From Thermocrinis albus DSM 14484 (GTDB taxonomy: Bacteria > Aquificota > Aquificia > Aquificales > Aquificaceae), in the NCBI RefSeq assembly GCF_000025605.1, contig NC_013894.1, forward strand, positions 1,349,529-1,413,528: a DNA stretch of 64,000 nucleotides, in the 5' to 3' direction. The translations under genes and the position numbers were made by a program. This document shows, piece by piece, positions 35,736-44,440 of this stretch. The stretch's first letter is position 1. Every line of letters starts with the position of its first letter. The notes under the pieces were generated by a model that did no database searches, was not told the origin of the DNA, and worked only from the letters and a program-made list of their open reading frames with translations.

Positions 35736-36572
35736 ATGGCTGTAGTATCTATGAGGGAACTGCTGGAGGCAGGTGTCCACTTTGGTCACACCAAAAGCCG
35801 TTGGAACCCAAAGATGGCACCCTTTCTATACGGGGTGCGCCACGACATACACATTATAGACCTCAACAAAACCCTTGTCTACCTAGAGCAAGCCTATCAC
35901 TTTGTAGCGGATAGTGTGGCACGAGGTGCGGAAGTACTGTTTGTAGGTACCAAAAAGCAGGCCAAGGACGTGATTAAGGAAGAGGCAGAGCGAGCGGGAG
36001 TACACTACATCAACGAAAGATGGGTAGGCGGACTACTCACCAACTTTCGTACCGTTCGCAAAAGCATTCTCAAGTTGAAGACCTTAGAGAGGATGGAGGC
36101 AGAGGGTGTGTTTGATGTCCTGCCTAAGAAGGAAGTGCGGGCTCTCAAGAGAAAGATGGAGAGACTGCGTAAGCTCTATGGTGGTATAGTCAACATGACG
36201 AGACTACCTGACATAATCTGGGTGGTGGATACAGTGAGAGAGCACATAGCGGTTCAAGAAGCCAGGAAGCTGGGTATAACGGTGGTGGCCATACTGGACT
36301 CTAACTGTGATCCAGATTTAGTAGACTACCCTGTTCCCGGTAACGACGACGCCATAAAGTCCATAAAACTGCTGACTTCTAAGATAGCGGATGCCATCAT
36401 AGAAGGTAAGACGAGAAGGGAGTCTCTTGGAGAGGAAGCAGCCACCATGGAGGTGGTCAGAAAAAGGGTCATCACAGTGGAAGAAGAAGAAAGAGCCCTC
36501 TTCGAAAAAGCTATGGAGATGTCCGAAAAGTACGAGTACATCGACAAGGGAGCGGAGGAAGATATGGATTAA
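35736..36572 (+). CDS. rpsB: 30S ribosomal protein S2
   Basis: The 278-aa protein starts [27 protein letters not shown] (key parts [13 protein letters not shown] and RWNPKM) and has [20 protein letters not shown], the [10 protein letters not shown] block and the IPVPGND-type sequence [16 protein letters not shown]. The C-terminal tail is a charged helix ending in Glu/Asp. An in-frame start 39 nt upstream would run through the leader pseudoknot; ATG 35736, right behind a strong SD, is preferred. First gene of rpsB-tsf-pyrH-frr-chaN. Confidence 0.97.
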   Translation: MAVVSMRELLEAGVHFGHTKSRWNPKMAPFLYGVRHDIHIIDLNKTLVYLEQAYHFVADSVARGAEVLFVGTKKQAKDVIKEEAERAGVHYINERWVGGLLTNFRTVRKSILKLKTLERMEAEGVFDVLPKKEVRALKRKMERLRKLYGGIVNMTRLPDIIWVVDTVREHIAVQEARKLGITVVAILDSNCDPDLVDYPVPGNDDAIKSIKLLTSKIADAIIEGKTRRESLGEEAATMEVVRKRVITVEEEERALFEKAMEMSEKYEYIDKGAEEDMD

Positions 36573-36580
36573 TGTCAAGA

Positions 36581-36670
36581 GGGTGTCCAAATGGCGCCTG
36601 CCGGGTCTCTGGACACCCATAAAGGGCGCGTTACAAGTAGCCCGGCCCCGAGCAAGAGTGTGAGCTCGGG
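36581..36670 (+). ncRNA. Structured leader element, copy B, between rpsB and tsf
   Basis: Helix 1: GGGTGTCC (36581-36588) with GGACACCC (36611-36618), 8 bp. Helix 2: GCGCC (36594-36598) with GGCGC (36625-36629). Helix 3: GCCGGG (36600-36605) with CCCGGC (36641-36646). Helix 4: CCCGAGC (36647-36653) with GCTCGGG (36664-36670). Order and crossing match copy A, with pair-preserving changes in helices 2, 3 and 4 and a shared unpaired TACAARTA stretch. Helix 4 ends 14 nt before the tsf ATG, exactly as before metE. It fills the 112-nt rpsB-tsf gap. Confidence 0.8.
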
Positions 36671-36684
36671 TACTGTGGTGAAAC

Positions 36685-37545
36685 ATGATCACATCGGATC
36701 TTGTTAAAAAGTTGAGGGAGATGACAGGTGCCGGTATGCTGGACTGTAAAAAGGCCTTAGAGGAGGCGGGAGGAGATCTGGAGAAGGCCAAAGAGATACT
36801 GAGAATAAAGGGACTGGCCAAAGCCGAAAAGAAAGCTGGTAGAGAAACTAAAGAAGGAGTTATATACGCTTACGTCTCGGAAGACAGAAAGAGAGGTGTG
36901 CTTTTGGAACTAAACTGTGAGACGGACTTTGTGGCTAAGAACGAGGAGTTCTCCCGGCTGGCGCTCCAGTTGGCAAAGCACATAGCCAATGTAGATGAGA
37001 ACTCTGACCGCCAAGGCACAGGTGAGGATATAGCTTCCCAACCCTTCTACCAAGATCCTTCCATCAAAGTGGACGAACTGATAAAGTCCGCCATAGCCAA
37101 GATAGGTGAAAACATTCGGCTCAGCAGATGGACCCGTTACGATGCCAAAGGTTACGTGCACGCTTACGTGCACGGCATAGGAAGAGTGGGTGTTCTCCTG
37201 GAGTTTGAAGCTCCTACCTTGGAGGAGAAAGTTCTCAGAACAGTGCAGGACATAGCTATGCAGATAGCCGCTATGAAGGCAGAGTACGTAAAGGTTGAGG
37301 ACATACCGGCTGACGTACTGGAAAGAGAAAGAAGGATACTGGCTGAACAAACGAGACAGGAAGGAAAACCGGAAAACCTCATAGACAGGATAGTGGAAGG
37401 TAAGCTCAAGAGGTTTTATCAGGAAAAGGTCCTATTAGAACAAGCTTTCATAAAAGACGAGAAAAAAACGGTGAAGCAGTATCTGGAGGAAGTAGGTAAT
37501 GTCCATATAGTGAGGTTTGTAAGGTACGAGCTAGGTGGACTGTAA
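36685..37545 (+). CDS. tsf: Translation elongation factor Ts
   Basis: EF-Ts recycles EF-Tu by exchanging GDP. The 286-aa protein begins [24 protein letters not shown] (key parts [19 protein letters not shown]), with the N-terminal UBA-like domain. It has the EF-Tu-interacting motif [13 protein letters not shown] and two core subdomains, the second starting near the [15 protein letters not shown] block. The SD is weak (GTGGTGA), which leaves room for control by the upstream structured element. pyrH starts on its last base. Confidence 0.97.
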   Translation: MITSDLVKKLREMTGAGMLDCKKALEEAGGDLEKAKEILRIKGLAKAEKKAGRETKEGVIYAYVSEDRKRGVLLELNCETDFVAKNEEFSRLALQLAKHIANVDENSDRQGTGEDIASQPFYQDPSIKVDELIKSAIAKIGENIRLSRWTRYDAKGYVHAYVHGIGRVGVLLEFEAPTLEEKVLRTVQDIAMQIAAMKAEYVKVEDIPADVLERERRILAEQTRQEGKPENLIDRIVEGKLKRFYQEKVLLEQAFIKDEKKTVKQYLEEVGNVHIVRFVRYELGGL

Positions 37546-38252
37546 TGTACACTCGGGTGCTTGTCAAACTTTCTGGAGAAGCTTTTGCAGGTAAACAGGG
37601 TTTCGGTATAGATTCAGAATTTTTGGCTTACATAAGTGAGGAGATAAAGTCCCTTGTCACTGCGGGTGTTCAAACAGCGGTGGTCATAGGAGGAGGCAAC
37701 ATATTCAGGGGTCTTGAAGGCACCAGTATGGGTATAGATAGAGCCACGGGAGATTACATGGGTATGCTGGCCACCGTTATAAACGCCTTAGCCCTCCAGT
37801 CGGCTCTGGAGAGGTTGGCCCAGATACCCACACGAGTCTTGTCAGCTATAGAGATGAGGCAGGTGGCAGAACCTTACATAAGGAGACGTGCCATAAGGCA
37901 TCTGGAAAAGGGGAGAGTAGTGATCTTTGCAGCGGGTACAGGAAACCCCTATTTCTCCACAGACACAGCTGCAGCCCTTCGGGCTGCGGAGATAGAAGCC
38001 CAGCTTCTTATAAAAGCCACTAAGGTGGATGGCATATACACCGGCGATCCCCAGAAGGATCCCAACGTGGAGTTCATAGAGGAGATCACCTACAAGGAAG
38101 TGATAAACAGGAACCTACGGGTTATGGACCACACCGCTCTCACCCTCTGTATGGAGAACAAGATCCCTATAATGGTTCTCAACATCCACAAACCGGGCAA
38201 TCTTCTCAAAGCGGTCAGTGGTCAGAGGGTGGGAAGTCTGGTAAGAGAGTAA
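37545..38252 (+). CDS. pyrH: Uridylate kinase
   Basis: PyrH phosphorylates UMP to UDP, and bacterial forms are hexameric. The 235-aa protein of the amino-acid kinase fold has [58 protein letters not shown] and the closing [13 protein letters not shown]. The ATG overlaps the tsf stop by one base. The order tsf-pyrH-frr is conserved in many bacteria. Confidence 0.97.
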   Translation: MYTRVLVKLSGEAFAGKQGFGIDSEFLAYISEEIKSLVTAGVQTAVVIGGGNIFRGLEGTSMGIDRATGDYMGMLATVINALALQSALERLAQIPTRVLSAIEMRQVAEPYIRRRAIRHLEKGRVVIFAAGTGNPYFSTDTAAALRAAEIEAQLLIKATKVDGIYTGDPQKDPNVEFIEEITYKEVINRNLRVMDHTALTLCMENKIPIMVLNIHKPGNLLKAVSGQRVGSLVRE

Positions 38253-38273
38253 AATATACAGGAGGGTGAAGGC

Positions 38274-38822
38274 ATGCTGGAGGATATTTTCAAAAGTGCG
38301 GAAGAAGACATGAAAAAAGCGGTAAATCACTTCAAAAACGAGATAGCAGGACTGAGGACAGGAAGAGCCAGCACCGCCCTCGTAGAGGAGTTGAAAGTGG
38401 ATTACTATGGTTCTAAGGTACCTATAAAGCAGCTAGGTAGTATAACAATCCCCGAACCCAACCAGATCCTCATACAGGTTTGGGACTCTAACGCGGTGTC
38501 CGCCATAGAGAAGGCCATAATGGAGAACCTACAGCTCACACCTCAGAAACAAGGCAACACCCTTCGCATCACCCTACCACCCCCAACAGAGGAGAGACGG
38601 AGGGAGATGGTAAGACTTCTCCACAAGATGGCAGAAGAGGCAAGGGTTGCCGTAAGGAACGCACGGAGAGATGCTAAAGAGATGATCGAAGATATGGAGG
38701 GTATATCGGAAGATGAGATAAAGAGGGCTCTGGAAAGGCTCCAGAAGCTCACCGACAAGTACATAGATGAGATCAACAAACTGACGGAGGCTAAAGAGAC
38801 GGAAATTCTAGGAAAGATCTGA
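38274..38822 (+). CDS. frr: Ribosome recycling factor
   Basis: RRF splits post-termination ribosomes together with EF-G. The 182-aa protein has family-typical length and shape: the three-helix parts AVNHFKNEIAGLRTGRAS and RREMVRLLHKMAEEARVAVRNAR, and domain II with PIKQLGSITIPEPNQILIQVWD (key part GSITIPEPN). An AGGAGGGTGAAG site precedes the ATG. The stop overlaps the chaN start (TGATG). Confidence 0.97.
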   Translation: MLEDIFKSAEEDMKKAVNHFKNEIAGLRTGRASTALVEELKVDYYGSKVPIKQLGSITIPEPNQILIQVWDSNAVSAIEKAIMENLQLTPQKQGNTLRITLPPPTEERRREMVRLLHKMAEEARVAVRNARRDAKEMIEDMEGISEDEIKRALERLQKLTDKYIDEINKLTEAKETEILGKI

Positions 38823-39577
38823 TGCTCTCCCTTCTTCTCACCATAAGTCTCCTCATAGGTGATGCCCGCGTCATATACATTCCTGAGGAACATACCAGCA
38901 AAGAAGATCACGCTTTCCAGCTGGAGGTTATAAGGAAAATATGGGAGTCCGGAGAGAAGCTGGTTATCGCCATGGAGATGTTTCAGCAACCTTTTCAAAC
39001 CTTTCTGGATCAATACATCTCCTGCGACATTTCTGAAGAGGAGATGCTCCAAAAGACCCAGTACAGAAAAAGATGGGGCTATGATCCTTCCTTCTATGCT
39101 CCCATCTGGCGGTATGCCAAAGAAAAGGGTATAAAGATTTACGCCATCAACATACCCACAGAGCTGGTAAAAAAAGTAAGGGAAGAAGGCTTAGAGAAAG
39201 TGAGGGATCCAGCTCTGCCCTATCCACCCATGGAGCCCACACAGCAGGAGAAAGATCTTCTATTAGGAGTACTCAAAGAGCATCCTAAGGTGGATGTCCA
39301 TAGCTTTCTGGATGTACAGACGGCATGGGATTCTGGTATGGCCTTGGCCATAGCCCGTATTCTGGAAAAGGAGAAAGACTCAAGGGTGGTGGTTCTGGTG
39401 GGTGGTATGCATGCGCCTTCTTTAGAGGAAGGTGTTCCCAGAAGGGTGGCTCTTCTTGTGCCGGGTGTAAAGCAGAAGATACTGAGGAGAGAAAACTATC
39501 AGCGTCTGTTTTCTATGGATCTTTCCAAGGACAGATCGTCTGCCAACTCTATGAGGGATCCAAACTGCAGACCGTGA
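38822..39577 (+). CDS. ChaN-family (haem/iron-binding type) protein
   Basis: A 251-aa protein with a short hydrophobic start (LSLLLTISLLIG), then IPEEHTSKEDHAFQL, EMFQQPFQTFLDQY, WGYDPSFYAPIWRYAKEKGI and VVLVGGMHAPS. These are the conserved blocks of the ChaN / cofactor-haem-binding domain. ChaN of Campylobacter binds haem; the role here is unproven. The last 31 codons lie in the duplicated segment at 39484-39629, which it shares with the 3' end of recR. It is the last gene of the rpsB operon and overlaps frr. Confidence 0.8.
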   Translation: MLSLLLTISLLIGDARVIYIPEEHTSKEDHAFQLEVIRKIWESGEKLVIAMEMFQQPFQTFLDQYISCDISEEEMLQKTQYRKRWGYDPSFYAPIWRYAKEKGIKIYAINIPTELVKKVREEGLEKVRDPALPYPPMEPTQQEKDLLLGVLKEHPKVDVHSFLDVQTAWDSGMALAIARILEKEKDSRVVVLVGGMHAPSLEEGVPRRVALLVPGVKQKILRRENYQRLFSMDLSKDRSSANSMRDPNCRP

Positions 39578-39629
39578 GATATACGGCTAACTTTGACAGA
39601 AGGAAAGCGTTTTTTATGAGGGAAAGAAT
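39484..39629 (+). repeat. 146-bp direct repeat, left copy (chaN/recR 3' junction)
   Basis: This stretch matches 46902-47048 in the same orientation with two substitutions (C/A and C/T near the left end) and one T missing from a T-run (6 versus 7). It holds the real end of chaN and a copy of the 3' end of recR. The T-run difference would shift the recR frame here, consistent with this being the non-coding recR copy. Confidence 0.95.
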
Positions 39630-39728
39630 GAAGTCTCACAGGTTTACATCCATCTTTGAGAGCCTGTAGTGCAGGGTCCTGAAGTTGGGAGCTTTAGGCA
39701 TCGGGGGTCTATCAAAAGCTTTACTCTT

Positions 39729-39757
39729 TTGACAAGCTGGTCATTTTACCTTATAAT
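39729..39757 (+). promoter_or_regulatory. Consensus promoter at the left edge of the island
   Basis: TTGACA (39729-39734) and TATAAT (39752-39757) are exactly 17 nt apart, a perfect sigma-70 promoter. It reads into the six-gene island operon with a leader of about 50 nt. A second TATAAT at 39782-39787 has no good -35. The stretch 39630-39728 holds nothing I can name. Confidence 0.8.
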
Positions 39758-39813
39758 AGTGGTCGGTTATTGTACCTTTTTTATAATATCAGTGTGGAAG
39801 AAGGAAGGAAATA

Positions 39814-41790
39814 ATGAGGTTTAATGCTTTTAAAATTTTTACACTCTTCTTATTTTTAGTAACATCAGGTACATTAGCAGAACAATTTATTATTGAAGAA
39901 AAAATTTTTATCCAAACAAATAATTCACCTAAGAAATCTTATACAAAAAGACAAAAAGTTAATTCTAATATTTCCAATCATCAATCAATTACTTATACAT
40001 CTAAGCAGTTAGGTATTTCTTCTGAAGGTCTTAATTCCAATATTTCTAGTTATCAATCAATTACTTATACATTTAAACAGTTTGGTATTTTATCTGAAGA
40101 TTTAGTACTTAAAGAAGTTTATCCATCGTGGAGTTTTTATATTCCTGTCTATCCAGGTTATAAAGGAGGTAAAATAAATCTATTGTTAGAAGCTTGGGGA
40201 TTAGGAAAAGATTCTTATGTAAGAATATATGTAGATGATATTCCGTATGTTTCTTTTAAAGGAAATGAGCTTCCACCAGCAGTAACTATAAATCTTCCAG
40301 CTTATCAAAATAAAGATTTCATCAAAATAACTATTGGAGGATTTTTGGGCTACTCAGATAATATATGTAAAGATATAATTGAAGGTCAATCTTATTTGAT
40401 AGTTAAAAAAGACAGTCAGATTACTATAAATTATAAAGATATTGGAGATATTTACAGTGTTTTTAAGAGTTATGAACCCTTTTATTCTATTTTACCTTCA
40501 GGAAATTTAGATTTTTATTCTTTAGCTTTTTATCTTTCTAAACAGAATCCTTTTGCCAGTGTAAAATTTAATGATCCTTCTTCAAAATATAAAATAACTT
40601 ATGATAGTAATACAGAAGGTATCCAAAGAGAGGGAAATATTCTAAAAATTTCTCCCAAAGGATTAGATGGAATAAAAGAATCATTAACTGATTTCCTTGC
40701 TATAGGAACAAAAGTAGATATAGGAAACCTAATTAAGAAAAAGAAAAAAATTGATAAACAAAATCTACTTACTTTTGCAGATCTTGGTTATACTACTTCT
40801 ACTTCCAAAGGATTAATCAATATATCCCAATACTTTACGATTAACACTTCACAGTTTAGAGGAATTCCTAAAGATTTAAGATTAAAACTACACATAGCCC
40901 ACACTCCTGTTCCTGTAATAAAATCACACGAAGCAAATCTAAGGATATATCTTAATGATAAGCTAATACAAGCTTATCCTTTAGATGGATATGGCGATAA
41001 AACTTTTGATCTTGCTATTCCTTTATCAGTATTACAATATGGACCAAATACACTTAAAGTAACTTTTAGCAGAAATATTACCCCTGGCGAATGTTCTGGA
41101 ACAATTGTTGAAGGTGAATTGACAGTTTTTGATGACTCTTATTTTTACTGGAATTCTGTAGAGAAAACACCTTACAACATTTCAGATTTTATAAAATCTC
41201 TTCACGGAAAAGTGCTTTTTGTAGTGAAAGACCAAAGTTTTATACCATATCTAATAAATTTTCTTTCAGAGCTTGGAAAGAGAAATACTTTTATAGATAG
41301 AGTAGATATAAGTGCAAACATTGACAACAATGCGAAAAACTACGATTTCATAATACTTTTTGGCCTAGATTCAAATATAAACCTACCTGTAGAATCTGAC
41401 AAGGGAGAATTTATTGTAAAAAACCCCCTAACAGATGTCTCTCTTTTTAGTTCTAAATATTACAAAAATTTTGTTTTATTACAGGTAGGAAAATACGATA
41501 AAGTTCCAGTTCTTGCAATACAATGTTGGAGACAGGAGTGTGATTCTATATTTTATAATATGAATTTTGAAAACCTTTATAGGCTTTTTGGAAATGTAGG
41601 AATATTTACTCAAGATTATTTTATATCTTACCAAGTAGGTAAAAAATTAAGCATTACCTATACAGTGGATAAAGGAATAGCCTATTATTGGAATAAGTAT
41701 AAACTTATTGTTATTATAGCAATAGGATTAATATCTATTCTCTTTTTAGGATATGTTTATAAAAAGCTGACAAGGAGGGTAGTACAATGA
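39814..41790 (+). CDS. BcsB-like periplasmic polysaccharide-synthase subunit
   Basis: A 658-aa protein with an N-terminal signal peptide (FKIFTLFLFLVTSGTLA), a large periplasmic beta-rich body and one C-terminal membrane helix (LIVIIAIGLISILFLGYVY) followed by a basic tail. This is the topology of BcsB, which guides cellulose through the periplasm and anchors to the synthase. Matching blocks are TFKQFGILSEDLVLKEV, SWSFYIPVYPGYKGG, LRIYLNDKLIQAYPLDG and LQYGPNTLKVTF. Overall similarity is distant. Residues 50-73 and 74-97 are a tandem 24-residue duplication. SD AAGGAAGG; first gene of the island. Confidence 0.7.
   Translation: MRFNAFKIFTLFLFLVTSGTLAEQFIIEEKIFIQTNNSPKKSYTKRQKVNSNISNHQSITYTSKQLGISSEGLNSNISSYQSITYTFKQFGILSEDLVLKEVYPSWSFYIPVYPGYKGGKINLLLEAWGLGKDSYVRIYVDDIPYVSFKGNELPPAVTINLPAYQNKDFIKITIGGFLGYSDNICKDIIEGQSYLIVKKDSQITINYKDIGDIYSVFKSYEPFYSILPSGNLDFYSLAFYLSKQNPFASVKFNDPSSKYKITYDSNTEGIQREGNILKISPKGLDGIKESLTDFLAIGTKVDIGNLIKKKKKIDKQNLLTFADLGYTTSTSKGLINISQYFTINTSQFRGIPKDLRLKLHIAHTPVPVIKSHEANLRIYLNDKLIQAYPLDGYGDKTFDLAIPLSVLQYGPNTLKVTFSRNITPGECSGTIVEGELTVFDDSYFYWNSVEKTPYNISDFIKSLHGKVLFVVKDQSFIPYLINFLSELGKRNTFIDRVDISANIDNNAKNYDFIILFGLDSNINLPVESDKGEFIVKNPLTDVSLFSSKYYKNFVLLQVGKYDKVPVLAIQCWRQECDSIFYNMNFENLYRLFGNVGIFTQDYFISYQVGKKLSITYTVDKGIAYYWNKYKLIVIIAIGLISILFLGYVYKKLTRRVVQ
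39961..40104 (+). repeat. 72-bp tandem duplication inside the BcsB-like gene
   Basis: Two adjacent 72-bp units (39961-40032 and 40033-40104) encode 24-residue repeats beginning NSNIS and containing QSITYT and KQ-GI-SE. They differ at several bases, so the duplication is not recent. It lies between the signal peptide and the first BcsB-like domain. Confidence 0.85.
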
Positions 41791-42587
41791 AAAAATTTTT
41801 ATTAATCATAATATTCTTTGCAATATTTTATCCTATAAAGCGGATTTATGCTGGAGCATTTGGCAGAGAAGAAGGAGAATTGTTTATTAGCTTAACACCA
41901 AGATTTTACAAAGCAGACAAATTTTTTGATAAAAATGGCAATAGAAAACCTATAGGATGCAGTTTTAAAAAGGAAGAAATTGAACTTTATGCTGAGTATG
42001 GTATTTCCTCCAAAGATACTCTCATCTTTAAAGTTCCTTACCAATGGTTATCTTGTGGAGATGCAAAAACATCTGGTTTTTCTGATATAGAAGCAGGTAT
42101 TATAAGAAAGCTCGTCAAAAATAATTCATACGTATTATCAGCTTACGGTGTTGCTATTTTACCAACTGGTTATTCTATTCATGACAATCCAAGGCTTGGA
42201 TATGGAAGGATTGGGCTGGAGGGTGGTATTTTATATGGGAGAGGCTTTGGAAAAGGTTTTATAGATACAGGAATAGGATATAGATATTACTTTGGCTATC
42301 CCTCTGATCAAATTAGAGGTTACTTAATGGGTGGTTATAGTATTACTAAAAATTTTCAGCTTTTAGGCATTATTGATGCACAAATAGGATTGGGTAATGG
42401 TAAAAGAAAAAATTTAGGTTATAATATAACTTTAGAGCCTGATTATAAATTAATTCAAATTTACATTGGTCCAAGAATTTTGTTAAATAATAATATTTCA
42501 ATAAATTTTGGATTACACAAAGTTATTTTTGGGAGGAATACTGGTGATGGGGCAGGAGCCTATGGGAGCCTATGGATCAAATTTTAA
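41787..42587 (+). CDS. Putative outer-membrane beta-barrel protein
   Basis: A 266-aa protein with a signal peptide (KKFLLIIIFFAIFYPIKRIYA) followed by repeated amphipathic beta-like strands rich in Gly, Tyr and Ile: IELYAEYGIS, TLIFKVPYQW, FIDTGIGYRYYFG, ISINFGLHKVIFG. The C-terminal residue is Phe in WIKF, as common for barrel-assembly substrates. The SGFSDIEAGIIRKL motif resembles barrels annotated as MetA-pathway-of-phenol-degradation type. In this operon it may be the outer-membrane exit for the polysaccharide (inference). Start ATG overlaps the upstream stop; SD AAGGAGG. Confidence 0.65.
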   Translation: MKKFLLIIIFFAIFYPIKRIYAGAFGREEGELFISLTPRFYKADKFFDKNGNRKPIGCSFKKEEIELYAEYGISSKDTLIFKVPYQWLSCGDAKTSGFSDIEAGIIRKLVKNNSYVLSAYGVAILPTGYSIHDNPRLGYGRIGLEGGILYGRGFGKGFIDTGIGYRYYFGYPSDQIRGYLMGGYSITKNFQLLGIIDAQIGLGNGKRKNLGYNITLEPDYKLIQIYIGPRILLNNNISINFGLHKVIFGRNTGDGAGAYGSLWIKF

Positions 42588-42945
42588 GAAGATAGGTCAA
42601 ATATTAATAGAAAAAGGACTTATAACACAACAGCAATTAGAAGAAGCTTTGCAATATCAAAGGAAGTATGGAGGAAGATTAGGATGGATATTGGCATCTT
42701 TAGGTTATATAAAAAGGTTAGATTTATATAAAGTTTTATCAGAACAATTGAATCTCGAGCTTAATTTTTATCCAAATGTTACAAAATTTATAGATTTAAA
42801 CTTTTTAAAAAAGTTTGATCCATATATTTTAGCAAGATATGAATGCATACCAGCTAAAGAAGAAGGAGAAAATGTTTTGGTTTATACGTCATACCCGGAT
42901 TCAGAAAAACTCAGAGAATTTAGCGAAAAGTATTTAAAAAAATAA
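42547..42945 (+). CDS. Stand-alone MshEN (c-di-GMP-binding type) domain protein
   Basis: A 132-aa protein made of one MshEN / T2SSE-N domain. Two adjacent 24-residue motifs of the form RLGxxLxxxGxIxxxxLxxxLxxQ are seen: KIGQIL...ALQYQ (15-38) and RLGWIL...VLSEQ (44-67), the known cyclic-di-GMP contact pattern. No ATPase or other domain follows. The next gene is a glycosyltransferase, and a one-base change in the A7 tract at 42936-42942 would fuse the two frames. In E. coli NfrB an MshEN domain sits on the same polypeptide as the synthase. Start chosen for GGAGG 10 nt upstream; ATG 42508 lies inside the preceding gene. Confidence 0.8.
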   Translation: MGQEPMGAYGSNFKKIGQILIEKGLITQQQLEEALQYQRKYGGRLGWILASLGYIKRLDLYKVLSEQLNLELNFYPNVTKFIDLNFLKKFDPYILARYECIPAKEEGENVLVYTSYPDSEKLREFSEKYLKK

Positions 42946-42955
42946 AAATATTACA

Positions 42956-44440
42956 TTGAAGCTTATAACAGATTTAGACTTGATAAAAACATTAGAATGG
43001 GCTTTTAAAGAAAAGTATATTGATAGAGCTGTACATGGTCTTTTTTATGTCACTCCAGAATTGAGTGCTTCTTTGGTATTCTCTAAAACGCAAGTATTAA
43101 TAATGGCTATTTTAATTTTCTTAGCTTTGTTATGGTTATATTTCGACCCTATATCTTTAGCAATTTTTTCTTTAAGTATTGTTCAATTTTTTTATCTTAT
43201 TTCCTTGTTATTCAAGTTTATAGTAAGTTTAGCTGGTGCAACAACTGAAATGACGCAATTTATTACAGATGAAGAAGTAAAAAATTTAGAAGAAGAAAAT
43301 CTTCCTGTTTATACGATTTTGGTTCCAGTTTATAAAGAGCCAGAAGTTATAGGAATTTTGATAAACAGTCTAAAGAAAATGGACTACCCTCAAAATAAGT
43401 TAGATATAATACTTCTTTTAGAAGAAGATGATAAAGAAACATTAGAAGCAGCTAAAGCACATCAACCTCCAGCTAATTGGCGTTTTATTATAGTACCCAC
43501 AAGTCAACCTAAAACAAAGCCAAAGGCATGTAATTATGGTCTTTTCTTTGCTCGTGGGAAATATCTGACTATCTATGATGCAGAAGATATTCCTGAACCA
43601 GATCAGTTAAAAAAGGCAGTAATAGCATTTAAAAAAGGAGGGGACAAGTATATTTGTTTTCAAGCACAACTAAATTATTTCAACAAAGATGAAAATTTCC
43701 TAACAAAAATGTTTACGCTAGAATACTCTTACTGGTTTGACTATCTCTTGCCTGGTCTTTTTAAACTCGGCTTACCTATCCCATTAGGTGGAACGAGTAA
43801 CCATTTTGATGTTGAAAAACTTAAAGAAATAGGTGCATGGGATTCATTTAATACAACGGAAGATGCAGACCTTGGAGTTAGAGCTTTTAGTAAAGGTTAT
43901 AAGGTTGGAGTGATAAACTCTACTACATACGAAGAAGCCAATGCTCGCTATAGAAACTGGATAAGACAGCGTTCCAGATGGATAAAAGGCTATATGCAAA
44001 CTTGGTTAGTTCATTCACGTAATTTGGGTAAATTATATAAAGCTGTGGGGCTTAAAGGTTTTATAGGTTTTAACCTTCTTATAGGTGGTACAGTCTTTAC
44101 ATTTCTTGTTAATCCTATTATGTGGTTTATCTTTATCGTATGGTTAATAACTCAAACTCAAATCTTACAACCAATTTTCCCTCCTGTTGTGCTATACATT
44201 TCATTGTTTAATTTGCTATTTGGTAATTTTATAGGAATATATCTCAATATGATAGCTGTTTTTAGAAGAAGATACTACGAATTATTACCCTACGCGTTTC
44301 TAAATCCTGTTTACTGGGTACTGCACTCTATAGCATCTTATAAAGCTTTGTATGAACTTTTTGTTAAACCTTTTTACTGGCAAAAAACACAACACGGTAT
44401 TACAAAATATAAACCTCCTATTATAAGCCATGCTAGCTAA
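42956..44440 (+). CDS. Processive family-2 glycosyltransferase (NfrB/BcsA-like)
   Basis: A 494-aa membrane glycosyltransferase. Two membrane segments lie near 46-95. The GT-A domain has VPVYKEPEV, DAED (208-211), TED (301-303) and QRSRW (338-342), the D,D,D,QxxRW set of processive synthases. Several C-terminal helices follow. The first 40 residues (RAVHGLFYVTPELSAS) resemble the linker that joins MshEN to GT2 in fused synthases. The frame begins at a TTG without SD, 10 nt after the MshEN stop, and stays open upstream to that stop, so the true product may start in the MshEN gene. Likely the polymerase of a secreted polysaccharide. Confidence 0.85.
   Translation: MKLITDLDLIKTLEWAFKEKYIDRAVHGLFYVTPELSASLVFSKTQVLIMAILIFLALLWLYFDPISLAIFSLSIVQFFYLISLLFKFIVSLAGATTEMTQFITDEEVKNLEEENLPVYTILVPVYKEPEVIGILINSLKKMDYPQNKLDIILLLEEDDKETLEAAKAHQPPANWRFIIVPTSQPKTKPKACNYGLFFARGKYLTIYDAEDIPEPDQLKKAVIAFKKGGDKYICFQAQLNYFNKDENFLTKMFTLEYSYWFDYLLPGLFKLGLPIPLGGTSNHFDVEKLKEIGAWDSFNTTEDADLGVRAFSKGYKVGVINSTTYEEANARYRNWIRQRSRWIKGYMQTWLVHSRNLGKLYKAVGLKGFIGFNLLIGGTVFTFLVNPIMWFIFIVWLITQTQILQPIFPPVVLYISLFNLLFGNFIGIYLNMIAVFRRRYYELLPYAFLNPVYWVLHSIASYKALYELFVKPFYWQKTQHGITKYKPPIISHAS

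Noticed and set aside
39639-39680. A GTTTACATCC-type sequence that looks like the start of a CRISPR repeat
   Set aside because: It occurs once in the window; there is no second copy, spacer spacing or cas gene.
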